NCBI GenBank assembly: GCA_964568625.1 | Contig: CAZMQG010000005.1 | Span: forward strand, 26,951-90,950 | DNA length: 64,000 nucleotides | Reading direction: 5' to 3' | DNA from: JBAZAX01 sp964568625 | Lineage (GTDB): Bacteria > Babelota > Babeliae > Babelales > RVW-14 | Notes under the pieces: model-generated | What the model was told of the DNA's origin: nothing | Seen by the model: only the letters and a program-made list of their open reading frames with translations | Databases searched by the model: none | Translations under genes and position numbers: made by a program | Shown here: piece after piece, positions 44,579 to 53,564 of the stretch | How the letters are laid out: the number at the start of each line of letters is the position of its first letter | Numbering within the stretch: position 1 is the first letter of the stretch

Positions 44579-46216
44579 TTATCTCAAAACATATCTTCTG
44601 AAATAATCTTCCATCAATGTAATAACATTATTCATGGTCCAATACAAAACCAATCCAACCGGGAAGTTCGCAAAAAGTACTGTCATTACAATCGAAACAA
44701 AATACATCATTACTTTTTGTTTTTCATCACTTGATGGTGTCATTGCCTGTTGCCAAAGCATTGTAAGTCCCATTAATACAGGAATTACATAATATGGATC
44801 TTTAGCGGAAAGATCGATAATCCATCCAAAAAATGGAGCTTGATATAAATCAAGATAATTTCCCAAAACACGGTATAAGGCAAATAAAATAGGCATCTGT
44901 ATCAACAAAGGCAAGCAACCTAACAATGGAGTTGCCGTAGATAAATTATGATCCACGTGAAACTTCATTAATTCCTGATTTTGCATCTTCAAGTCATGTT
45001 TATACTTTTGACGAATGCGCTGAATTGTTGGCTGAAAGCGTTGATATTCTTCCATTTTTTTTCTACTAAAAATTGAAAGCGGAACAAATGGAAGACGAAT
45101 TAAAATGGTCATTATGACGATTGCCCAACCGTAATTACCAATCAATCCAAATACCCAGAAAAGCAATTTTAATAACAACTTACACAGCCAAGAAAGCCAC
45201 CCGAAAGCCAATAAATCAACCAAACGATTATCAACGACAGACATGGATTCTAAAACTTTTGGCCCAATGTAAAAAGACAAATTAAAGCTCTTTGCCTCTG
45301 TCAATTCTGGACCTTCAAATACTGTAGAAACTATTTTTGTACCACTTTTTTTCACGTAAGCACGTTGAACAAATTTCGCAGCATCATTAACCATAGAATG
45401 AGCAAAATATTTATCTTCGGCTCCAAACATAACCCTTGGAGTAACCCAATGCCAAGCCAAATCCTGTGTGGCAGATATGTCTAGCTTATTTACAGCATCT
45501 TTTGCTTCATTAAATACAAAAACATTTACCGAATCATTTTCGATTTCACTAACATAAGGAGAAGAAACCAAAATTCTTGCCCTTATTGGTTTTAATCCAG
45601 CGGCATTTCTTGGTTCAAATTTAATCGTCAAATCAACTTTGTAGCTGTCCTGATAAAGAGAATAAATCTTCTGAATGATCCAAAATTCAGTTTCTGTTTG
45701 ATATGCAACTTCTACAACATTATGTTGATCGATTGTTCTATCTTGTTTATGCAAAAATTTATATTTGAATGGAGTATTTTCTTCAAGGGCTAACAAGAAA
45801 CATCCACTTGCCCGTTCATCCACTGCAACATCATTTCCACAACATTTGTTAGAATCTTTTGAGATGGTCTTTAATGGTAATCCATCTTTACCTTTATGGT
45901 CATTAAACTCAAATGATGTTAAAACTGCACCATAATTTGAAAATACAGCTTTATATTTTGGCATCTGTACATCAGTTAATACTTCAACTGAATCATCCTG
46001 CGATTCGGGTTGCTTTTCTTCAAACTTAACATCCATATTCAATGGACGGAAAAGCTCTTGAGTTGCCGCTACTTTTATTGGTTGACCTACGACAGGTTGC
46101 TGAACTTTTTCTACAGATTCAGGCTTCTGTTCACCTTTACCACTAAAAAAATACTGTAATCCTAAAACGGTTAACAATGAAAGTGATAAAGCCAGAAAAA
46201 ACTTTTTATCTATCAT
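44579..46216 (-). CDS. yidC: Membrane protein insertase YidC
   Basis: 545 aa. It has an N-terminal membrane helix (KKFFLALSLSLLTVLGLQYFF), a periplasmic beta-sandwich domain of about 280 residues as in Gram-negative YidC, and a C-terminal core with five helices (GNYGWAIVIMTILIRLPFVPL, PLLGCLPLLIQMPILFALYRVL). It inserts and folds membrane proteins with or without SecYEG. An AAGGA site precedes the ATG. The usual neighbours rpmH, rnpA and yidD are absent; an amidase gene lies upstream instead. Confidence 0.95.
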   Translation of the reverse strand: MIDKKFFLALSLSLLTVLGLQYFFSGKGEQKPESVEKVQQPVVGQPIKVAATQELFRPLNMDVKFEEKQPESQDDSVEVLTDVQMPKYKAVFSNYGAVLTSFEFNDHKGKDGLPLKTISKDSNKCCGNDVAVDERASGCFLLALEENTPFKYKFLHKQDRTIDQHNVVEVAYQTETEFWIIQKIYSLYQDSYKVDLTIKFEPRNAAGLKPIRARILVSSPYVSEIENDSVNVFVFNEAKDAVNKLDISATQDLAWHWVTPRVMFGAEDKYFAHSMVNDAAKFVQRAYVKKSGTKIVSTVFEGPELTEAKSFNLSFYIGPKVLESMSVVDNRLVDLLAFGWLSWLCKLLLKLLFWVFGLIGNYGWAIVIMTILIRLPFVPLSIFSRKKMEEYQRFQPTIQRIRQKYKHDLKMQNQELMKFHVDHNLSTATPLLGCLPLLIQMPILFALYRVLGNYLDLYQAPFFGWIIDLSAKDPYYVIPVLMGLTMLWQQAMTPSSDEKQKVMMYFVSIVMTVLFANFPVGLVLYWTMNNVITLMEDYFRRYVLR

Positions 46217-46365
46217 AACTTGTCCTTACCTTAATTATAAATACACTTTTTTAACGAGAAAACTAGATTTTAACAGAGAATAGCGCATCAAGCTAGTTTT
46301 TTGTATAGAGCCTAGGCCCCACAGTTTGCCATATGCGCAGGCTTGGATCCATGGGAAAATAAGCC

Positions 46366-47067
46366 TCAAACCGCTCCGCCAATTCCTTGCACAATTGCAT
46401 CTAAAACAACATGCCAATCATCATCTTGGTTAACCCCAACTTCAATCAAAATAGCTGGAGCTACAACCCCACAAAGAGGCTTAAGCGGAATTCCATAAAA
46501 ACCTCCAAAATCAAACAATTTTTGATTATCTGAGTTTGAAAAGGTTCCAGCAAGCCGTTGGCCTATACTTTTAGTTTTGAATATATTCACTTGATGGGCA
46601 TTCAAAACCGGTACCATTTTAAGAGCAGAAAAGCTTCTGCTCGCAAAATCCCCAATCGGATCTGCCACATGCTGATACACATAAACCTTTGTCCTACCAG
46701 AATCCAATTTAAAAATATGCAAACTTACGAATAGATCAACATTTAAACGATTGGCAAATGAGGCATTCTGAAAATCCACTATCTTTTCACCCGGAACACG
46801 TGTCAATACAACTCTGAAGTCAAAACCTCGTTCAAAAGCACTTTGGAGCTCTTGAGCAAACCTGAATGTTGCAGCACGCTCAAAACCGCTTAAACTTCGT
46901 CCCGGCTCCCCAGCATGCCCAGCAGGATTGATCATTATAACCTTCTTTTCCCCTTTGAGAGAAGGATCGAGAAAAGGAGCATTGGTGAAAGCATTAAAAG
47001 CAAACAACCCCGTTAAAATCGGGGTAATTAAAATTGGTTTAATTAAAGCTGATTTAAATATCTTCAT
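46366..47067 (-). CDS. N-acetylmuramoyl-L-alanine amidase (Amidase_3 family)
   Basis: 233 aa. After an export segment (LIKPILITPILTGLFAFNAF) comes an Amidase_3 fold: the first zinc His in INPAGHAGEPGRS, a Glu in GFERAATF, the second zinc His in LFVSLHIF, and the catalytic Glu in ILIEVGVNQ. These enzymes split the glycan-peptide bond of peptidoglycan in the periplasm, usually for daughter-cell separation. The usual GHGG is GHAG and the SIHAN is SLHIF, so the site is somewhat divergent. It begins 14 bp from an assembly gap. About 150 bp without a gene separate it from yidC. Confidence 0.85.
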   Translation of the reverse strand: MKIFKSALIKPILITPILTGLFAFNAFTNAPFLDPSLKGEKKVIMINPAGHAGEPGRSLSGFERAATFRFAQELQSAFERGFDFRVVLTRVPGEKIVDFQNASFANRLNVDLFVSLHIFKLDSGRTKVYVYQHVADPIGDFASRSFSALKMVPVLNAHQVNIFKTKSIGQRLAGTFSNSDNQKLFDFGGFYGIPLKPLCGVVAPAILIEVGVNQDDDWHVVLDAIVQGIGGAV

Positions 47068-47081
47068 GTGGTTATTCTAGC

Positions 47082-47181
47082 NNNNNNNNNNNNNNNNNNN
47101 NNNNNNNNNNNNNNNNNNNNNNNNNNNNNNNNNNNNNNNNNNNNNNNNNNNNNNNNNNNNNNNNNNNNNNNNNNNNNNNNN
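47082..47181. other. Assembly gap (100 N)
   Basis: Exactly 100 N residues, the usual placeholder for a scaffold gap of unknown size. It removes the 3' part of the gene that starts at 47521, and possibly more. Confidence 0.99.
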
Positions 47182-47521
47182 CTTTTTTTTCTTCTTTTTT
47201 TTCTGTTAATTTTCTAAATAAATCAATTTGAGCCTTCCCTAAGTCAATTTCATTTTTAAGCTTAACAACTTTTGCAACATCCTCTGCTGTTAGATTCGGA
47301 TTTGAAGAAACAGATCTGAAAAACTCATTTACTGACATTATTTTTTTGTTTTCACCATTGCTTAAAACAACTACTGGAATAGCCTCATGGCTGTCTAACA
47401 GAGCAACGTTGTGCTTAGCCATTGCAAAAATATGTACAGTATCTGTTAATGCATAATTCAATGCAAAAAAGGCAAAACTTAAAATTAAAACTTTACCTTT
47501 AAAAGTATACACGTTATTCAT
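47182..47521 (-). CDS. Exported hypothetical protein, truncated by the gap (family A)
   Basis: The first 113 residues are present; the rest is in the N gap. A signal peptide or anchor (GKVLILSFAFFALNYALT) precedes a block (about residues 47-92) VVVLSNGENKKIMSVNEFF that aligns with FVMMSDGKESKAVSVEDFF in the protein at 49512, so the two are paralogues. A poly-Lys/Glu run (KKEEKK) precedes the gap. GGGGGG lies before the ATG. The function is unknown. Confidence 0.7.
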
Positions 47522-47883
47522 AAGAATCCCCCCTACGCTAAATAAACGTCAAATTTAAGTCCTAAAATCTTATATTCCCCAATAAATAAACCCTAATTTT
47601 ATTTTATATATAACAAGCGTTTTCGCAACTATATAACAAAAAACATAGCTTTATAATAAGATCGAAGCTTAATAATTAATTCAGATATATAATTATTTAT
47701 TAAATCACCACGACTTTTAATAAACTGCAGAATTCGTATTCTGTATAGTAAATTTGTTTAATATCAATGCTACGCCTCGTATAAAGGCAATTAACTACCC
47801 AGAATATACAGGCTTGAAAGCCTGTATATTCTGGGTAGTTAATAAAATTTTCATAACGAAACAAATTCTACAAATTTTCTTCG
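47522..47883. other. Intergenic region with long palindrome
   Basis: About 360 bp of AT-rich DNA with no plausible gene. The only clear structure is the perfect inverted repeat at 47791-47842. Confidence 0.6.
47791..47842. repeat. Perfect 25-bp inverted repeat with 2-bp spacer
   Basis: Left arm starts TTAACTACCCAGAATATACA; the right arm is its exact reverse complement over 25 bp. No T run follows on either strand, so it is not a standard terminator. It lies 42 bp past the stop of the gene at 47884-48432. Confidence 0.95.
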
Positions 47884-48432
47884 TTAGCTATTAATTTTTT
47901 TAAAAATAATAACTGCAAGAATAGCTCCCATAAAATAAGGGAATATCGTTGTAATTAGGTCCGATCCTATGTCTGCAGTCGAACAAATTGCACCCCTTCC
48001 ATAATTGTGATGCTGCCATGCAACTTTTGCGCAATTTCCAAAAAAATTGTCCTGATCAAAATTAGCCATCCAACTTAGTTTGGAAGATAACCCTGAAGCA
48101 ATCAAAAATGAAATAAATGCAGCAGCTGAAGCCCCTGCCGTTCTGGCCAAATGTGGAATATTAACACCATTGTTATGAATTCTACGCAAAGCTAAACCTA
48201 CAATGTTCCCAGGAATTGGATTAACTTCGCGCCCATCTGGCGCAAAAAAATGCATACTACCATCAGTAGTATTATATCGAATGTGTGCATTATCACTGAA
48301 AGTTAAGTTAACCATATTACCTTGTCTAAAAACATCTGTTACTCTCACAGGATGCTCATGTCCCATTGCAAATACATTTGAACTTAAAAATGAAATCGTA
48401 GCAAACGCTAAACCTAAAAATATCTTCTTCAT
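47884..48432 (-). CDS. Exported hypothetical protein (family B)
   Basis: 182 aa from the ATG at 48432, which has GGAAGG 7 nt upstream. A signal peptide (KKIFLGLAFATISFLSSNVFA) is followed by about 60 residues (VRVTDVFRQGNMVNLTF, then DGSMHFFAPDG) that align with the start of the protein at 48477, so they appear paralogous. Two hydrophobic segments follow (about AAAFISFLIASGL and IFPYFMGAILAVIIF), suggesting it stays in a membrane. Not recognised. Confidence 0.7.
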   Translation of the reverse strand: MKKIFLGLAFATISFLSSNVFAMGHEHPVRVTDVFRQGNMVNLTFSDNAHIRYNTTDGSMHFFAPDGREVNPIPGNIVGLALRRIHNNGVNIPHLARTAGASAAAFISFLIASGLSSKLSWMANFDQDNFFGNCAKVAWQHHNYGRGAICSTADIGSDLITTIFPYFMGAILAVIIFKKINS

Positions 48433-48476
48433 GAAATAACCTTCCATTACCTAAAATAATAACTAAAAACACCTTC

Positions 48477-49286
48477 TTACATAATTAAACAATTTTTTCC
48501 TGTATTACCACTCAGAGCCTGGCTATAACTAGTCCAATCAAACTCAGGTTGACCCGCTGCTTGTAAAGGCTGAGCTGGTTGCACACCCTGTGGGACTTGT
48601 TGCCCAACAACAACAGCAGGTACTCCATGCTCCTGTTCTGGTTGTTGCTGACCTTGCTGCGCAGCTGGAGCTTCAGCTACCGGCGCTACTTGCATAGGTG
48701 CCGGTTGTTGCTGTTGCACTCCTGGTAAAACACGTAGCTCTCGAGCCATGCGACCAATCTCTGCATAATCGATAACAATCTTACGTTTTGGCTGGATTTC
48801 ACTTGACTGAGAACCATCCGCAGCCAACTCTCCACTAAAATCTCTTTTATGCGCAGGTCTTGATGCCAATCTAGCAGCAGCGTCCGGATCTTGTATATCA
48901 CCTTCTTCTTCATCGCCCAAAACACCTACACCCATGCCATCATCTTCATCTAACAGGTCTTCCCCAAGATGTTCTAGTGGCTGTGGCGCTTGAGATGTTA
49001 GCGATGGTTGCTGACAAGCGTTTTTACCTATGATATAAGCTGATAAAGCCGAATCCAAAGCCTTAGCAAATGATTGGCTAACAGGACTTGGAACCGAACC
49101 ATCACCATTTAATTCCGTCCAAGAACCATCTACACCTTTATGAAACGTATGCTCAACGCCGCGGGATGTTCTTTGGATCGTATATTCACCATTACCATGA
49201 TCCACAACATTGCGGATTTCAACGGCAAATAAATTCACTGAAATTAATGATAAAATCGTGAAAGCAAAAGCTAATAGCTTTTTCAT
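48477..49286 (-). CDS. Exported hypothetical protein ending in a CaaX-like motif (family B)
   Basis: 269 aa. It has a signal peptide (KKLLAFAFTILSLISVNLFA), then a block like the neighbouring protein at 47884 (IRNVVDHGNGEYTI, then DGSWTELNGDGS). An acidic stretch follows at about 108-132, then a basic KRKIVIDYAEIGRMARELR segment, and a Gln/Pro/Ala-rich region at about 190-245. The last four residues are CLIM, which fits the eukaryotic CaaX prenylation signal; a Met at the end would favour farnesylation. There is no membrane segment besides the signal. The ribosome site is a strong AGGAGG. The function is unknown. Confidence 0.72.
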   Translation of the reverse strand: MKKLLAFAFTILSLISVNLFAVEIRNVVDHGNGEYTIQRTSRGVEHTFHKGVDGSWTELNGDGSVPSPVSQSFAKALDSALSAYIIGKNACQQPSLTSQAPQPLEHLGEDLLDEDDGMGVGVLGDEEEGDIQDPDAAARLASRPAHKRDFSGELAADGSQSSEIQPKRKIVIDYAEIGRMARELRVLPGVQQQQPAPMQVAPVAEAPAAQQGQQQPEQEHGVPAVVVGQQVPQGVQPAQPLQAAGQPEFDWTSYSQALSGNTGKNCLIM

Positions 49287-49511
49287 GTTATAACCTCCTA
49301 AAAATAATTCTTCTATAACCCCACATATTTAAAGACTAATGTTCTTTATTGTATTATATATTTTCTCAAATAATTGCATAACAGTCAAATGCATGCCAAT
49401 CGATTAAAAACTGTAAAAAACAATAGAAAATTATATTAAATGTTTCTATGTGAAAAGATTTGGATTTTATAACTAAATTTGAATACAAATTGAAGTGACT
49501 ACTTGGCTCTT

Positions 49512-50339
49512 TTAGCAACCGCGTATATTTTTATCAATCTCACACAGGGACTTATCACACCAGATAACCTTGCCATTATTAACCTTGCAGTAACCAGGAA
49601 CATCCGGATTTAAGCTTCCATCAGGTAAAACCACTGCAGGAATACTGTTCGAAATTATCTCAGCTGCTCGCTTTAGCTTGATTTCTTGAGCTAAAATTTT
49701 ATTTGACTGAACAGAGCTCTTACAAACTCCATCCTCTCCTGAACCCCAATAGTCTGAAACTGGCAACCAATCGGCGATAATAGGGCCGGGACCTTTGCAG
49801 TAAGCAGGAATAACCAAAAGTTGCCACGCGATTGCACCTCCAACCAACAAAACAACTCCCATTGTTGCCCCAACCGTAATTCCTTTAATGACAGATTTCG
49901 CAACAGCTTTTACCGCTTGCCCAGAGCTCTTAAAACATTCAGTCAAAGTCTCTACAACAAAAGAATCTTTAAACGCTGAATTTATCGATTTTCGCATAGA
50001 ACTCGTACTGGAAACGCCATTCCCTCCAGAATTATTACTTGGAACTAGCAAAGACTCTCGATCCAAATTCTGCTTAATACGAAGAATGTTCTCAAACTCT
50101 TCTTTATTGTTCTTTTTTCCGGCATCTTTTAAAGCAATTTTAAAAAAATCTTCAACCGAAACAGCTTTTGATTCTTTGCCATCGCTCATCATAACAAATT
50201 TGTTCGAAGCAACATTTTGCGTCTGGATTGGAATTTCAGAGAATAATTTGGCCACACAACTAATTGAAATCACTGCAACAAAGAACACTTTGCGACAAAA
50301 ACCCCAAGTTGGAATCTCAGATTCACTAATTTTAAACAT
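49512..50339 (-). CDS. Exported hypothetical protein with one internal membrane segment (family A)
   Basis: 275 aa. A hydrophobic N-terminal segment (FFVAVISISCVAKLFS) is followed by the block shared with the truncated protein at 47182 (residues about 48-95, SDGKESKAVSVEDFF), a Ser/Gly/Asn linker, and a Gly/Val-rich membrane segment at about 155-179. The C-terminal 95 residues contain six cysteines (including CKGPG, CKSS, CKVN, WCDKSLCEI) and end in Cys, suggesting disulfides outside the cytoplasm. Not recognised. Confidence 0.7.
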   Translation of the reverse strand: MFKISESEIPTWGFCRKVFFVAVISISCVAKLFSEIPIQTQNVASNKFVMMSDGKESKAVSVEDFFKIALKDAGKKNNKEEFENILRIKQNLDRESLLVPSNNSGGNGVSSTSSMRKSINSAFKDSFVVETLTECFKSSGQAVKAVAKSVIKGITVGATMGVVLLVGGAIAWQLLVIPAYCKGPGPIIADWLPVSDYWGSGEDGVCKSSVQSNKILAQEIKLKRAAEIISNSIPAVVLPDGSLNPDVPGYCKVNNGKVIWCDKSLCEIDKNIRGC

Positions 50340-50495
50340 TGTTTAATCTTTCCAAAATCGCATTTCAAAATAATTTTAAAGCTTAACTTAAGCAGCTTTA
50401 ACTAAGCATCTTCATCTTTTAGATTGAATAGGATGGAAGCTTTTAGAGTTTACAGATAAAAATATTTTCATCAAGTGTGATTATTTAATAGAAAA

Positions 50496-50530
50496 CAAAA
50501 AGGCGGTAGATTTCTAAAAATCTACCGCCT
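50496..50530 (-). terminator. Rho-independent terminator
   Basis: AGGCGGTAGATT pairs with AATCTACCGCCT; on the minus strand a TTTTTG follows. It lies about 50 bp past the stop of the gene at 50584. Confidence 0.85.
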
Positions 50531-50583
50531 AAAAATCTTTTACTTAAAATTTACTAATTTTTTAATCTAAGTATTAATGAAAC

Positions 50584-51279
50584 TTAATCGTCAAGCCCAA
50601 ACCTAAATGGGTAGGCCATTCTTCTTCTTTGCGCCTCCGAATTACCCGCTACGACACTAATTGGTAGCCTGATAAGTGAATCATAGGCACAACGCAAACC
50701 AATTATTACACCAAAAACCCATGCATACAGACGCAACCCAGACAAGCCAAGAAAAGTTACAAAGTACTGTAATCCGGAAATTGCAATCCATAGCCTTGAT
50801 ACGGCAAAGTGAGACGGAGTAGCAGAAAACATATCTTCCAATGCAAAATCAGCAAGTTCCAAACGTCTATTTGCGGCCAAACCAAGTCCATCGCTCGAAG
50901 CAAAATATAATGATACCCCGCATAGAACGCCTTCCAAAACGCATCGCATTAAAACCTTCGTTGCAGGCTCAACATTGGTGGTAGTATTATGAATAAACGA
51001 TGTTATTGATGCACCCAATTCCCAAGGAGCCGCTAATAATTTCTTAAAAACATTTATAACAGCTTGGCGATTTGCTGGAGGCACCACAGGATGCCCCGCT
51101 ACGGCAGGGGCTTGAGCTGCAGGCACACCTACACCAGGAGCCGCTGGTCGCTCATCATGATTTATCAAATTTTCTATATCCATTGGATTTCTTCTTTGCA
51201 TAGCATTTAAAGAAGACCCAAAAAAACCAAATCCTAAAGTTATAATCGTAAATAATCCAAGAAGTAACCTCTTCTTCAT
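50584..51279 (-). CDS. Exported or membrane hypothetical protein
   Basis: 231 aa from the ATG at 51279 with GGAGG 5 nt upstream. A signal peptide (LLLGLFTIITLGFGFFGSSLNA) is followed by a Pro/Ala/Val-rich linker (residues about 45-75) and at least three hydrophobic segments (about VLEGVLCGVSLYFA, LWIAISGLQYFVTFLGLSGL and YAWVFGVIIGLRCAY), ending in FRFGLDD. Not recognised. It has its own terminator and is divergent from the gene at 51518. Confidence 0.72.
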   Translation of the reverse strand: MKKRLLLGLFTIITLGFGFFGSSLNAMQRRNPMDIENLINHDERPAAPGVGVPAAQAPAVAGHPVVPPANRQAVINVFKKLLAAPWELGASITSFIHNTTTNVEPATKVLMRCVLEGVLCGVSLYFASSDGLGLAANRRLELADFALEDMFSATPSHFAVSRLWIAISGLQYFVTFLGLSGLRLYAWVFGVIIGLRCAYDSLIRLPISVVAGNSEAQRRRMAYPFRFGLDD

Positions 51280-51517
51280 GATAACCTCCATATTTAATAA
51301 AAATAAAAAATAATCATAAATTTATAATAAAATTTATAACTTGTAATATTATTTTAGCAGGCAAATGTACTAAAATCAAAAGCCCCAGCCCTATTTAACT
51401 AAAATAATGACTCTCTAATTTAAAAATGTTAGAGATAATATAGCTCTCATCGAAATAGAGCTCGTATTTTCAGGGTATAGACTGAATCACATAGATGCTG
51501 TAAAAAGGGGTTTTACA

Positions 51518-53476
51518 ATGAAAAAAATGGTGTTTTTTCTGTTTTTGGGTTTTGTAGGATTAAATGGGATTAAACAGGACCCTATACTTCAATCCAATTT
51601 AAATGAACTTAAAACTTCACTCTCTTCTCTTAAGGTCAAATTAGGCAATTTAGATGCAAAATTAAAAAATTTGAAATCAAAGATCAGTAAAACAGCTGAA
51701 AAAAAATCAGATCCTGCTGTTGAAAAGGTAATTGCTGAAGCTATTGCGTGGATAAAATATCCTGCAAGTATAAGAGACGGAATTTTAGTCTTAAAATCTC
51801 TAGATATGCAAATTCAAAGAAACCCTGATAATGAAACACTCAAAGCCACAAAGTTAAACCTCTATCATATATTAGGGCAGCAGACTACGGGAAAAGCTTT
51901 AGATCAAGCATGGGCTGATAAATACCCTTACGGCACTAAATTTTCCCATGCCATAACAGCACTAAAATCGATTGCTTTTTTAAAAGACAACAAAGTCTAT
52001 GCAGATTTTTTAAAGTTTGAAGATGATCTAAAAGCTAAGGCAACAGAGCTTCTTACTGAAGCACAAAAAGAATCTAAACAAACTGGCGGAACATGGATTA
52101 ACGAATTTATTGAAGAGTACAAAAAAGTTGTTCCAGAAATTGTCATAGCACGAATAAATTATGGAAAAAAGAACAGACAATCGTTTTTCAGCGATTTTAT
52201 GGGAATTGAAGAGGCTGACTTTAATGCGCAAAATATAAACGATCGACTAATCTTTGAAGAACACAGCGGACCAGATGGAAAACCTAATTTTAAAATCAAA
52301 GATGCCACTGGCAAAATTTATCAATGCGGATTTTTAGAGCAAATAAGCCTGGGAGAATTGAAAACACTGTCTAAAGCTAAAGCAAAATCACTTAAGCCTG
52401 AAGACCAAAAAACTATAATATTTAACGTTATTGAAGCATCAGGTTTTAATTGTTCCGGCCCCGTAGACATCGGCAAATTACAAGGAGACCCAGAAAACAA
52501 AAATGCTGTTTTTCAAGTTGCATCAAATTTTAATGCCCTAGAAACTACAAGCCACAATGATAATGGCAACGTTAATACAGTTAAGAATTACTGGGGAGAT
52601 AACACACAAGGGCCAAGGGCGTCAATCTCTGCCTTACCTGGACTGATTTATCGCCGTTATTATTATTTTTATCCAGATCGTAAAGATCTCGCCTGCAACT
52701 TATGGGGACAACGCGGACAAACAAATAATAACAATATTGACGATCAAGGTAGAAAATTCCAAATAAACTTTTTGGAAGATTTACCCATCAATACAATGAA
52801 TGGATATATTTGGGGCAACGATGGATTTATCGAAGGGAAATTTGGGCCAATACCCGATAAAAAACACACAAACCCTAGTAATATTGATAATATAAAAGAA
52901 GAAAATGCTTCAAAATTTAAAATCGGATATCATTCCGGAATCCAGGTTGCTTTTGGTGCCACATATGGAGGCAAATCTGGAACCCAAGAATTTTTTTATG
53001 ATCCATCTCAAATTATAGATCAGGTTTTTGCTGCGGCTTTAGTTACCAAAAATGCATATCAACAAACATCTGACCAATTGGATGAAGCTACTGACGAAAG
53101 AGCCAAACTAATTTTGGAATGGACATACGAAGCAATGTTAAAATCTGCATTCTTAAAAGGTAAACGTGATGGCACTGGAAAAATTAAAGTATTTTTAACC
53201 AGGATTGGGGGAGGAGCTTTTGCTAACGACCAGGAGTGGATTGACGCAGCTATTATAAAAGCTGTTAAAAATCCTAATTTGGAAAATAGCGGGCTAGAGG
53301 TTACTCTAAATAATTTTGTTTTCAAAAAAGGTTTTGATGATATCCCTGAAATTAGAAAACGACTTATAAAACTTGTTAAAGAAAAAAACGGCACTTATAT
53401 GCTTTACAAAAATGACGGAGCCTACTCATTAACTCTTGTCGGAGATACCATTCAAGAGACAAAAATTGCAAAATAA
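51518..53476 (+). CDS. Large exported hypothetical protein with N-terminal coiled coil
   Basis: 652 aa, not recognised. A short signal peptide (KKMVFFLFLGFVGLNG) is followed by a coiled coil of about 45 residues (SNLNELKTSLSSLKVKLGNLDAKLKNLKSKI). The remainder is a soluble protein without membrane segments or low-complexity runs: a charged helical part to about residue 230, then a region with many Asn, Gly and aromatic residues (YWGDNTQGPRASISALPGLIYRRYYYFYP, YHSGIQVAFGATYGG) that looks like an enzyme or binding fold. AAAAGGGG lies 8 nt before the ATG. The start of acs follows closely. Confidence 0.75.
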   Translation: MKKMVFFLFLGFVGLNGIKQDPILQSNLNELKTSLSSLKVKLGNLDAKLKNLKSKISKTAEKKSDPAVEKVIAEAIAWIKYPASIRDGILVLKSLDMQIQRNPDNETLKATKLNLYHILGQQTTGKALDQAWADKYPYGTKFSHAITALKSIAFLKDNKVYADFLKFEDDLKAKATELLTEAQKESKQTGGTWINEFIEEYKKVVPEIVIARINYGKKNRQSFFSDFMGIEEADFNAQNINDRLIFEEHSGPDGKPNFKIKDATGKIYQCGFLEQISLGELKTLSKAKAKSLKPEDQKTIIFNVIEASGFNCSGPVDIGKLQGDPENKNAVFQVASNFNALETTSHNDNGNVNTVKNYWGDNTQGPRASISALPGLIYRRYYYFYPDRKDLACNLWGQRGQTNNNNIDDQGRKFQINFLEDLPINTMNGYIWGNDGFIEGKFGPIPDKKHTNPSNIDNIKEENASKFKIGYHSGIQVAFGATYGGKSGTQEFFYDPSQIIDQVFAAALVTKNAYQQTSDQLDEATDERAKLILEWTYEAMLKSAFLKGKRDGTGKIKVFLTRIGGGAFANDQEWIDAAIIKAVKNPNLENSGLEVTLNNFVFKKGFDDIPEIRKRLIKLVKEKNGTYMLYKNDGAYSLTLVGDTIQETKIAK

Positions 53477-53564
53477 AAAGCCCCCCACCCCGGTTGCAAA
53501 CTTAAAAAACAAAAAATATACTCTATCATCATCGCAAATGTTAAAAAATATAAGTAGGAAACAA

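Noticed and set aside
46250..46310. Terminator-like AAAACTAG...CTAGTTTT after the amidase gene
   Set aside because: The loop is about 30 nt and the stem AT-rich; too weak to call.
46235..46417. 60-codon open frame between yidC and the amidase, in the place where yidD is often found
   Set aside because: The sequence has no YidD features, overlaps the amidase in another frame and lacks a ribosome site.
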